Shown piece by piece: positions 1-7,772 of a DNA stretch of 10,169 nt. The stretch lies in NCBI GenBank assembly GCA_946803715.1, contig CAMPET010000103.1:114790-124958 (forward strand), written 5' to 3'. The first letter of the stretch is position 1, and each line of letters starts with the position of its first letter. Both the position numbers and the translations under genes were made by a program. Source of the stretch: Beroe ovata. Taxonomy: Eukaryota > Ctenophora > Nuda > Beroida > Beroidae. Below the pieces are notes generated by a model. That model did not search any database and was not told the origin of the DNA. It saw only the letters and a program-made list of their open reading frames with translations.

Positions 1-26
1 TGTGTGTGTGTGTGTGTGTGTGTGTG
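1..26. repeat. (TG)n microsatellite at left edge
   Basis: Thirteen uninterrupted TG units, truncated by the window start. Confidence 0.95.
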
Positions 27-328
27 ACAGGTGGTCAGAAACTGTGAAGACATTAGAATTATTGTGCAGTTTTAAACCATGCTGTACAGCAGTTTTTTAT
101 AACACGGTGGACTATTACTATTGTATCTGATTGAAGTATAACATAGAGAGTTTTTTCTCGATACTGTTTGTGGTATGACACGTCCCTTTTCTTTCTTGAT
201 TATTTCTTCTCCATTTTTTTAGTATCGCTCCTCGCTAAAAATAATGATCCTTTGTTTTTCATCTTCATTCGAGCAATAAGCTTTTCAACTTGGGTTGAGA
301 GTCACGCACTTTTTACACAATTTTTCAG
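1..328 (+). other. Intron of the ZNF622-like gene (3' part) opening with a (TG)n microsatellite
   Basis: This stretch lies upstream of the first visible exon and ends in a pyrimidine-rich acceptor (ATTTTTCAG, AG at 327-328). Bases 1-26 are a pure TG repeat that continues off the left edge. The open frame over 168-374 runs from intron into exon and begins with a hydrophobic, low-complexity stretch unlike the family, so it is not taken as coding. I see no further exon here. Confidence 0.7.
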
Positions 329-1302
329 GGGTCAAAGTTGGGGCCGACAACGAATGCTTGAAATGCGGCAATGAGGGAAAGCAGTACAGGTAAATTCAAG
401 ATACAGCCGAATTCGCTCCTTCGTAAATATTCCCACGATCAATGCTGTGTTTTGAATAATCATTTCCTGCTCCTTTATAAATCATCATCTGACGGTACAC
501 TTTGTGACATCTAGGTCTCTGGAAGCAGTTCAGAAGCACATGATAGACAAAGGTCACAACATTATTAATACCGAGGGCGATGCGTACCTGGAATACTCGG
601 ATTTCTACGATTTCTCCACCTCGTATCCTGATGCAGATGAGCACATGGGAGAAGATGAGGAGGGGGAGGAGGGGGCACCCGGACACAAACTTTGGGTTAG
701 TCTGAGAGTTCTGAAAATATGACAGCAGTATGACCATCTCTGTAGGGGAGGCATCAGTTTCCCCATAGATAAGAGCTCGCGGTCAAACGCGTTTTGTTTT
801 CCTGTGTTCCAGCACTTGCATAGGTGAAGAATGATTATTCATGATTCCGGAGGAAGCATTGAATGACATCAGACAAAGAGTATAATATGTAATGAGATTT
901 CATTATGCATGAATCAAATATTCAAATTAGGCCCGTGAATAGTCACACTTTAGTAGAGCAGTATTGTTTCGTATTTGAGGGGCGTTAGGATAGTACGCAG
1001 CTTGAATTTGCATATTGAGTGGATGGCAGCCTCCAATTTGGCTCCGATTCGTATCTTTCAATCCCCTCTTCAATGACTCTATAATACTGTTTTGTAGCCC
1101 GTCGATACTTCAATCATCTCACTTGATTCTTACCTGATTCTTACTGATCTCACCTGATTCCCCAGGTGGACGATGAAATGTGTCTGGTTCTCCCCAGTGG
1201 AGCTAGGGTTGGTCACCGCTCCATGAAGATATACTACAAACAGAACCTCTCAGTCGAGGATAACACCCGGAGGAACAATTCTGCCAGGATACAGCTACTC
1301 AG

Positions 1303-1334
<32 letters not shown>

Positions 1335-2591
1335 CTGGATACAGCTACTCAGGTATGGAGGAGAGGGGGAAGGTCTGTGTGTGCGACTTGGGTATTCCGT
1401 GCATGATGACTGGAATACCCAACTCATAACTGCGGGTCTCCCACAGTAGATAAATTCCTGCCGTTTTATTAAATGTTTGGCAACCTTGAGGTAGATGAGT
1501 TGATACATCAGGTCTGAGTTAGAGGAATGATTTGCTGCCTCTCAATAAGTATCATGTGTCTATCCTGTATACCTCACACTAGCACAGCAATAATGGTTAA
1601 TTTCCACAAACTCGTTATGCTCTAATGACTGCTTGTCATTGATCTGATTAAATGATGATTAACGTTAACTACGTCATGATCTCTCGCGATACCACAGAAT
1701 GGAGCTATTTCGCAGTGCGTGTCTGTGTCTGTTTGTCCATAGTAAGATAGAAGACGCACTGATCATCAGTTAACCATCCGTATAGAATAATAGCCGATAT
1801 ATTGTGAAATATATATAAGGGTATCTGCTGCTCTCTGCATATTCTACTGTTATCATCATTGTTCTTTGTTTGAATTAATAGTTAATCTGAAGGCCACGTG
1901 GCACGTACGAAATATGCAATACATGTTTAAAAACACGATCAAAACGCCATTCTCTCGAAGATTAGACTCAAAGTACTGAAGTTCCATATTATTATCTCCG
2001 ATCCATATTATTATTTCCATATTATTATCTCCGTGTTATTTCCGTGTATTATACACCGTGGTATTGTGGTAGGTAATAATAAGACCATGGCACACAAAAA
2101 CTCCGTGTAGCCCCTTTTGTCCGACACAATGAGAGAGCGAGCTTTTGCTCATAGTTATTAGTACAGGGCAATTATGCCCCTTCGGAGCGTTGTTTAGGGG
2201 CGTCTTTACACGTCTTGACAACTATTATAGTATATATGACGTGTTACATCTAGACCTTTGTCAGTTGTTCAGTCGGGGACGTTTTGTGAGAGTAGGAGTT
2301 TGGTGTCAAATGTTTTCTGCTAATGTTTTCAATTCATTGGTGCTAACTTGAATCTTGATTAATATTCGTCTTATTTCAACTTATTATTCGGCATTTTCCT
2401 TCAATTTTAGTCGGCTTATTTCCCATCAACACAGGAATTACCGAGCTATTGGCTGGTATAACGGGGAGCAGGGCAAGTTGAAGTTGAAGGATGATAAGCG
2501 TCGGAATATCATGACTCAACGAGACAGGATGAGGTTGAGTGTCAAAGCGAACAAATTCCAGACATACTTCCGACCTCAAGTCATATTCTAG
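329..2591 (+). CDS. ZNF622: ZNF622/Rei1-like zinc finger protein, 60S ribosomal subunit maturation factor (3' part, 4 exons)
   Basis: Exons are 329-389, 515-695, 1166-1302 and 2435-2591 (stop TAG 2589-2591); introns 390-514, 696-1165 and 1303-2434 all have GT..AG ends. The joined frame gives 177 residues from a split codon at 329. Order of parts: a C2H2-type finger beginning ECLKC, with the CxxC in the first exon and the HMIDKGH half in the second; a conserved block with DAYLEYSDFYDF; an acidic linker (GEDEEGEEG); the family signature LPSGARVGHRSM followed by a KIYYKQ stretch; then NYRAIGW, a basic tail and the C-terminal end FRPQVIF, close to the vertebrate ending FRVQVRF. Rei1/ZNF622 proteins act on cytoplasmic pre-60S particles, and the yeast C-terminus probes the peptide exit tunnel (family knowledge). 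Human ZNF622 is about 477 residues, so more than half, including the first zinc finger, lies upstream of the window. Exon borders are inferred from frame and homology, not from transcripts. The GALNT gene follows on the same strand 457 bases later. Confidence 0.93.
696..1165 (+). other. ZNF622-like intron 2 (of those visible)
   Basis: The donor is TGG|GTTAGT and the acceptor is TTCCCCAG|GTGGAC; this is a phase 0 intron of 470 bases. Its last 45 bases carry a 10-base periodic array of yTGAT motifs (1124, 1134, 1144, 1154), each resembling an animal branch-point sequence. Nothing else recognisable lies inside. Confidence 0.8.
1287..1354 (+). repeat. 18-base duplication of exon end plus 5' splice site around a (TG)n tract
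   Basis: GGATACAGCTACTCAGGT occurs at 1287-1304 and again at 1337-1354, a 50-base offset. Between the copies lies a TG run at about 1306-1334. The start of the first intron copy (AGGTCTGTGTGTG, 1301-1313) is itself repeated at 1371-1383. The duplication therefore carries the last exon bases and a GT donor. Confidence 0.95.
1306..1334. repeat. (TG)n microsatellite next to a splice donor
   Basis: A TG run of about 14 units begins three bases after the inferred 5' splice site GT at 1303-1304. Confidence 0.93.
1983..2033. repeat. Imperfect tandem repeat of TCCATATTATTAT units
   Basis: Three head-to-tail copies start at 1983, 2002 and 2016. The first and third carry the extension CTCCG and the middle one is shortened. 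The tract lies in the large ZNF622-like intron; no function is evident. Confidence 0.85.
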
Positions 2592-3048
2592 ACGTGCGCG
2601 GACTTTAAACCGTTTTTTAGAGAATTTGTCTTGTTTTTAGATTGTTGTTGGAACTGGTCTTATTGTGATGTATGTGTTTTGGAGACTGAATTAATGACAT
2701 TCACTCATTAAAGTATGAAAGAGGTATCTCTCATAATCAATACCTACTCGTTTTTTGATGAGAATATGGACAACTCACTTTTTGATTTGTCACATCACTT
2801 GCACCTTATTCATTTTATCACAACTATACTAACCCCCGTCTGCTCGTCTCAGTAGTGTCAAATGTCTGGGGGGATATGATGATGCGTGATGGATAGAATC
2901 ACGAACACTTTTCTCTGACATCCCTCGACATATTCGTTGTGAAGATTTCCCGCGAAAGAGTTGAGCTTGACAGCAACCTCATTATTACTCGGTTATCTTC
3001 CACAACTCCTCGGGTTTTATAGCTCCGTGACTCCTTCATTGCTGTCTA
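2592..3048 (+). other. Intergenic spacer: ZNF622 3'UTR and GALNT promoter/5'UTR
   Basis: This 457-base stretch must hold the end of one transcript and the start of the next, unless GALNT has further 5' exons upstream. The only clear poly(A) hexamer variant is ATTAAA at 2707-2712. I see no TATA box, CCAAT box or E-box. An in-frame TGA at 3028-3030 closes the GALNT frame upstream, so the ATG at 3049 is the first usable start. Confidence 0.6.
2707..2712 (+). terminator. Candidate poly(A) signal ATTAAA for the ZNF622-like gene
   Basis: ATTAAA is the commonest natural variant of AATAAA. It lies 116 bases after the stop codon and overlaps the 3' arm of a small inverted repeat (TTAATGA 2691-2697 / TCATTAA 2705-2711). 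The AU-rich setting fits, but no transcript end is available. Confidence 0.5.
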
Positions 3049-6000
3049 ATGAAGACCTACGCCAAACTCTTCTCGATCGGGATAGGGTTGTGTCTGTGCA
3101 TCATATACCTCGTGACCCTCCCTCAAAGCGAGTATCCGCTCGTACTACGCCCCACCCCTGAACTGACAACAGACTTTATCGTCCCCGATCACCACAGAAT
3201 ACGTCACAACGTGGACGGGTTTAGGGACGGAGGGAGGGGGGCCATTCCGGCCGCCCATGGGGGTGATGAACTTATCGATGGAGATAGGACTATGCCGACT
3301 GATAGACAGCCTAAATTATCAGTAAATGACAGAAAGATGAGTGACAATTCTCCGAAATCTGCGGGGCGAGCTGGTGTTTCCTCGTTGTACGTGGATCCAT
3401 ATCGCGATGTCAAATACCGTATTGTCTCGAGTCCCGTGACACGAACGTTTGACGAGGCGAGTTTTATCGCGGGAGCTGCTCACTCTGACGATCCGATGCT
3501 GCTCAACTCGTTCGACCAGGAGAAGAGCGATGGGATTGGGGGTGCAAGGGATGTCATGGATACGCGTCACTTCACGTGTAGGGATCACGGGGATTGGAGT
3601 AATCTGCCCACTACTTCAATTATCATGACGTATTACAATGAGGCTAGGTGAGCATCCGTGTTTCATCCTACTGTGTCAATTCTGAAAGATGACTTTTTTG
3701 GTAGTGCAAATTCTCATGTAGATGTCCCCAATCCTATTCATCTTCGCAAAACTTCCCGAATCATTATCCCAGAACCTCCCCTCAGATCGGCGCTCCTCCG
3801 ATCGGTTAACTCCGTGCTAACCCGATCCCCGGAACACCTGATAGCCGATATCATTCTCGTGGACGATGCTAGCGATGACCCGGAAACGGGCAATCTCCTC
3901 CGTGGTCTGAGTCCGAAGATTAAACTCCTCCGGAACATTGAGCGGCAGGGTCTGGTACGGTGAGTTGAGAGAGGAGGGAAGAAAATTGCTCTTGAAATTC
4001 TAAAAATCGAGTGATTTATCGTTATATTCAGTTTCAAAAGGGTAAGTTCCAAGAGAATTGACCATTTCTAAACTCAATTTGAGCAATTTTGTGTAATCCG
4101 TTTCACTCAGATCGCGAGTTTACGGCGCGTTGAATGCCGAGGGCGAAGTCCTCACATTCCTCGACTCTCACATCGAGTGTAACAGAGACTGGTTACAACC
4201 ACTTCTCCACCAACTGACATTGAAACCGCGCGGTATTGTCAGTCCGATCATAGACCCAATTAAAGCGGAGACTCTCATTTACAAGAGTGCTAGCAGTAAC
4301 ATCAAAGGTAGGGAACTTTCAGAAATCGGTTATTAATATTTTGTGCGAATACTAAATAGTAGATAGATCTTCGCAACGACGTTATAAGGACGTTAGAAAA
4401 CTGAAAAGTGCCTCGAAGAAGAACATAGCCTTGTTTCGACTTAACGAATCTTGAACAAATTCCCACATTCTCCACTCTACTCTCCTTCAGGTGGCTTTAC
4501 CTGGGCTCTCCACTTCACATGGGTCCCCCTAACCAACACTGAGGTGGCTGCCCGTAACAAGGAATCAGACCCAATCGCCACACCTATGATAGCGGGGGGA
4601 CTCTTTTCTATCGAGAAAAAGTGGTTCTTCGAGTAAGTCAAGATATTCTATCGATATTATCACTGCGTGATGGGGTTTCGAAAGGTTCAGGCGAATGTTC
4701 ACTCGTTTTTTCTTGTAATTTGTAGAACAAATTTCATGTGTTTTTTATAATCCCCCACCTTTGTCTTTGACACACTTGCATGTAAACCTATGATATTAGG
4801 TAAACCTATGATATTAGGTCAGGTGGATATGATATGAACATGGACATTTGGGGAGGAGAAAACTTTGAGATAAGTTTCAAAAACTGGATGTGCGGTGGTT
4901 ATCTGTACATCATTCCTTGTTCCCGAGTGGGTCACATCTTCCGACAAAAACATCCCTACACCTTCCCTGAGGGTGAGTGGTGTCAGGGGGAGAAGTGGTG
5001 TCAAGTGATATGTCAGGGGGAGTGGTGCCTAGGAGAAGTGGTGTCAGTACAAAGTTTTTACCTCGGTGTCAAACACAGACAGTGACTGACCGAACAACCT
5101 CTTCGCAGGAAATGGCAAAACATACAGCCGAAACACAAAACTCGTTGCCGAAGTCTGGATGGACGATTACAAAGAGTTGTTCTATCAAAACAGACAGGCT
5201 GCCAGATACCCTGATATTGGGGATATTTCAGATAGAGTTGAACTGAGGTCCAGACTAAAGTGTCAGAGTTTTAAATGGTGAGAGACCAGCTCCTTTCAAC
5301 TTCGAATTAGAGTCCTTACATTTCACAATTTCAGGCAAAGATGACGGTTGACTTCGCGAACTACAAATCTCTGTAACCATTCACTACCCGACAGGTTTAA
5401 GTTGTCTGGCGACGTGCCAAAAATGTCCCAGACATTAGATCATCGGACCACTGTGCCACATTGTGCCACAGTGTGCCACAATGTGGCAATACTGTAAATT
5501 GTCGTAATAAATGTAACGCGCGGACATGGTTTTTTAGCATGTCTGCGCGCGCAGCAGTAGAAAAATTTTAATTTTCGGAGCTGCAAGCAGCAGCCGTCAA
5601 GTTTCTGTTTGCCCGCGTTACGTCGATGACAGACGACACTATTCAGTCATTCGATGTGTTTTTATGACACTCCTTCAGAGCTTCAGATTCTCTGTCGCAA
5701 TAGAACTGAAGCAAGCTCATGATCCCATAAACTCCTCTCTGTGTTTGCAGTGCCCCATGATTCAGGTACTTGGAGAACGTGTATCCTGAGTTGGATATTC
5801 CGATAGTTACCATGGTTACAATCTCCCATGCTGGCTACTGTTTGGATAGTTTTGGTGGCAGTGGTGGCGAGGAGGACACTGCCGGCATATACAAGTGCCA
5901 TGGGAAGGGTGGCAACCAAAATTGGGTGGGTTGATAGGGTGGGGAATCTCTATTTTGAAAATCGTTGTTAAACACCTTTCCACATCAGTCGAAATTAAAT

Positions 6001-6449
6001 AAGGGTATGGGTTTCACTTATAATAGGTTATCCCAGGCAATTGATGGTTCAAAAAAGCAAGTAAAGCAGCAAAACTTGTGTCTGACAGTAAATGATGCTG
6101 ACTCTAGTCTCTTCATGACTTCTTGCATAGACAGTAGCCCAATTCAAGAGTGAGTATTTATAGTTGAGTATATATTGGGATTGGTGAAATTTGGTTGTTC
6201 TAGCTTCCATTTTGAAGATTTGGAAGAATGCCAAAAATTTTTTGGATTCTTAAATCAAGTGAGAAAAATCACGTGCACTCCTCCATATCTCCAACTCTTG
6301 TCAGGTTTATTCACGATAGCATTCACAAGACCCTGCGGAACGGGAATTTGTGTCTCCACGTTAAAAACTTCAAATCCCGAACCGTTTTCATGGATGATTG
6401 TGGGTTAGATGGAGCAACCGAATGGTTCATTGAGGAGGTGAAGATTTAG
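3049..6449 (+). CDS. Polypeptide N-acetylgalactosaminyltransferase, GALNT2/14/16 group (complete, 9 exons)
   Basis: It transfers GalNAc from UDP-GalNAc to Ser/Thr of proteins in the Golgi, starting mucin-type O-glycans. Exons: 3049-3647, 3786-3959, 4111-4307, 4491-4632, 4818-4972, 5109-5277, 5766-5925, 6037-6149, 6305-6449. All introns are GT..AG and the frame closes exactly at 617 residues plus TAG. Seen in order: short basic tail MKTYAK; one membrane segment (about residues 7-24); a stem to about 148, long for the family; DTRHFTC; ILVDD (D226-D227); metal/substrate motif DSH (276-278); TPMIAGGLF; Gal/GalNAc-T motif WGGEN (382-386); SRVGH with His410, matching the metal-binding His; [20 protein letters not shown]; then a ricin-type lectin domain with repeats starting at C504-LD, C547-LT and C586-LH and ending NQNW532 and TEW610. 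Human GALNT2 has 571 residues. Blocks such as [16 protein letters not shown] and CQSFKWYLEN look nearer GALNT14/16. The start is the first ATG after an in-frame TGA and gives the anchor. Ortholog assignment is tentative. Confidence 0.95.
4782..4817 (+). repeat. 18-base tandem duplication of the 3' splice site of GALNT intron 4
   Basis: GTAAACCTATGATATTAG is present twice in tandem, 4782-4799 and 4800-4817. Each copy ends in AG. The protein requires the second AG (4816-4817), because splicing at the first would read GAG then TAA, an immediate stop. Confidence 0.95.
4975..5050 (+). repeat. G-rich imperfect tandem repeat in GALNT intron 5
   Basis: Variants of GTGGTGTCAGGGGGAG recur about three to four times through this 136-base intron (4973-5108), with CAGGGGGAG seen at 4984 and again near 5013. 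G-runs are placed every 15-25 bases. The open frames across it are by-products of the repeat. Confidence 0.75.
5452..5488. repeat. TGTGCCACA triplet array and 12-base inverted repeat
   Basis: TGTGCCACA occurs at 5452, 5462 and 5472, exactly 10 bases apart. TGCCACATTGTG (5454-5465) is the perfect reverse complement of CACAATGTGGCA (5477-5488), separated by an 11-base loop. Confidence 0.93.
5513..5621. repeat. Nested foldback in GALNT intron 6 (possible small MITE-like element)
   Basis: The outer arms are GTAACGCG (5513-5520) and CGCGTTAC (5614-5621), perfect reverse complements. Inside is a hairpin CGCGCGGACATG (5517-5528) with CATGTCTGCGCG (5538-5549), where 11 of 12 positions are Watson-Crick and one is a G:T pair. 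The local GC-rich composition differs from the surrounding intron. I see no clear target-site duplication, so a transposon origin is only a guess. Confidence 0.6.
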
Positions 6450-6788
6450 CATTGCTCGCGGCATTCATTCTGAAATCGGAATTCAGGTTCATTCAAGTTG
6501 CTTCACACGAACTGACAAGATATATGCACAATTGCCGCATCCATTATGAAGATTTCAGCGCTTCCGTTCTCTCAAGAAATGGAGACTCCTACAGAATGTG
6601 ACAAATTCTTGATTTTTATGACACACAGAAAGAGTCTTCTCATTTTCTAGTAATAACCCCCTCTCTAGGATGTGATTAATTTGAACGACTTTTGAATGAT
6701 TTGTACGTGATTTTGTAGGACATTTTTAGGGGTAGTAATTAATTAAACAGTTAATCAACAGTATTAATGATTCTGGTGTTAGCGACGA

Positions 6789-6797
6789 TTATTTATT
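6789..6797 (+). promoter_or_regulatory. AU-rich element nonamer in the GALNT 3'UTR
   Basis: TTATTTATT corresponds to UUAUUUAUU, the core of class II AU-rich mRNA decay elements. It would lie in the transcript only if cleavage occurs after the 6830 signal rather than the 6742 one. It could also be chance in AT-rich DNA. Confidence 0.35.
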
Positions 6798-6813
6798 TTA
6801 CAATGCTTTAACG

Positions 6814-6844
6814 CCAAAAAAGTTCACTCATTAAACTTTTTTGG
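6814..6844 (+). terminator. Hairpin carrying a candidate poly(A) signal, GALNT 3' end
   Basis: CCAAAAAAGTT (6814-6824) and AACTTTTTTGG (6834-6844) are perfect 11-base reverse complements around a 9-base loop. ATTAAA (6830-6835) spans the loop and the start of the 3' arm. The position, 381 bases past the stop codon, is reasonable for a 3' end. Confidence 0.5.
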
Positions 6845-6850
6845 GGAATA

Positions 6851-7440
6851 TTTTGATGAAGTTTTATGATTTTCACAATATAATAATGTAACAAATTCCT
6901 TGATCTATATGAATCATTACCTTTCAATATTCACCACCGTCTTCTTATTCATCCGTACCTGACTTTTCAAACTTTCCCTCCTCTTCCAATTAATTAAATT
7001 CTCGAATAACAATTTATCCATTTGAACACACTCTTATCCGAATGTATTAGATTATCTCTAGACACACACACACGAAATTCTTCCTATCAAGCAACCTCTC
7101 TCTCCTCTTCCCCCTCAGCAAACACTATATCCCTATCAATTATACCTTTTTGGGTGTGATATGTGTGAAATATCGTTGTCATTTATAGCCCCCCCCTCCC
7201 AAGTTGTACTTTGTGTGCTCGAAATACAGTCTTGTAGTGTTTGAGGAAACTGTGTATCATGTTGGTTGAAAATACATTTAAATTTGAAATTGAATTCGAT
7301 ACATTGATTGAATTTGTTGAGCTGTGAAATTTGAAAAGTTGCTAACCCCTATTACTATCCCTTAGCATTGTCCATGACTATCGGCAAAGACTCGAGTTAC
7401 AGCTATCGCTAGTTTCAACACAGACGTAGCTCTTTTAGTA
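6851..7440. other. Intergenic AT-rich stretch, no gene seen
   Basis: No long frame, splice-bounded exon, tRNA or recognisable repeat is evident. There are minor tracts: a short ACAC run near 7061-7073 and a C-run near 7190-7200. Confidence 0.6.
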
Positions 7441-7450
7441 TGCCAAGGTT

Positions 7451-7540
7451 TTACTTGAGGTACTCATTCATCAGATGATTTGTTTCCTTGAGGTACTCCT
7501 TGTTACTTGAGGTACTCATTCATCAGATGATTTGTTTCCT
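7451..7540. repeat. 38-base perfect direct repeat with a third partial copy
   Basis: The segment 7451-7488 is repeated without change at 7503-7540 (52-base offset). Its core CTTGAGGTACTC also occurs a third time at 7487-7498, between the two. Each full copy contains the dyad TCATCAGATGA. This looks like a local tandem duplication; no function is evident. Confidence 0.93.
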
Positions 7541-7588
7541 GAATGCTGTTGAAATTATCTGAAGTACACCACAGTACTATGCTCAGAC

Positions 7589-7632
7589 AGACACACACAC
7601 ACACACACAGACACACACACACACGCACACAC
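7589..7632. repeat. (CA)n microsatellite, interrupted
   Basis: A run of AC units is broken by single G substitutions (ACAG, ACGC) near 7610 and 7625. Confidence 0.93.
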
Positions 7633-7772
7633 ATCTCACTCGGCAGTTGCTACGTCAATGTATACGGTCTCTCAATAGAGTGAACGTAGGCTGAAATTCA
7701 TTATACGTTCAGCGATACTCTCCACTTGCTGTATATATATATACATGTTACTGTGGGCACTTACATGAACAC

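Larger units (their letters stand above)
1303..2434 (+). other. ZNF622-like intron 3 (of those visible), 1132 bases
   Basis: The donor CAG|GTCTGT at 1303 is followed directly by a (TG)n tract and a second copy of the exon end with donor CAG|GTATGG at 1353. The acceptor is CAACACAG|GAATTAC (AG 2433-2434). The split codon AG|G and the protein match on both sides (QLLR then NYRAIGW) support the first donor. Inside are the TCCATATTATTAT repeats (1983-2033) and a palindromic E-box GCCACGTGGC (1893-1902). No coding exon is visible inside. Confidence 0.8.
5278..5765 (+). other. GALNT intron 6, between catalytic and lectin domains
   Basis: The donor is AAATG|GTGAGA and the acceptor is ATGATTCAG|GTACTTG; the split codon TG|G is the Trp of FKWYLEN. 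At 488 bases it is the longest intron of the gene. It holds a canonical AATAAA (5506-5511), a 10-base periodic TGTGCCACA array with a 12-base inverted repeat (5454-5488), and a nested foldback (5513-5621). Read-through from exon 6 meets TGA at once. Confidence 0.85.
6450..6850 (+). other. GALNT 3'UTR region
   Basis: AT-rich sequence follows the TAG at 6447-6449. Candidate poly(A) hexamers are ATTAAA at 6742-6747 and at 6830-6835. The nonamer TTATTTATT (6789-6797) matches the AU-rich instability element core. No coding potential is seen. The extent of the 3'UTR is inferred. Confidence 0.5.

Noticed and set aside
168-374. Extension of the first visible ZNF622 exon upstream to 168
   Set aside because: The upstream residues are Phe/Leu-rich and unlike the family, and a good acceptor at 327-328 fits the homology start.
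396-737. 113-codon minus-strand open frame
   Set aside because: It is antisense to the well-supported second ZNF622-like exon and its flanking introns, with no family resemblance.
1893-1902. Single palindromic E-box GCCACGTGGC in a ZNF622 intron
   Set aside because: One CACGTG in several kilobases is expected by chance; there is no clustering here.
3738-4052. 104-codon minus-strand open frame
   Set aside because: It is a shadow of GALNT exon 2, which has clear family motifs on the + strand.
5683-5919. 78-codon minus-strand open frame
   Set aside because: It is antisense to GALNT exon 7, which encodes the first lectin repeat.
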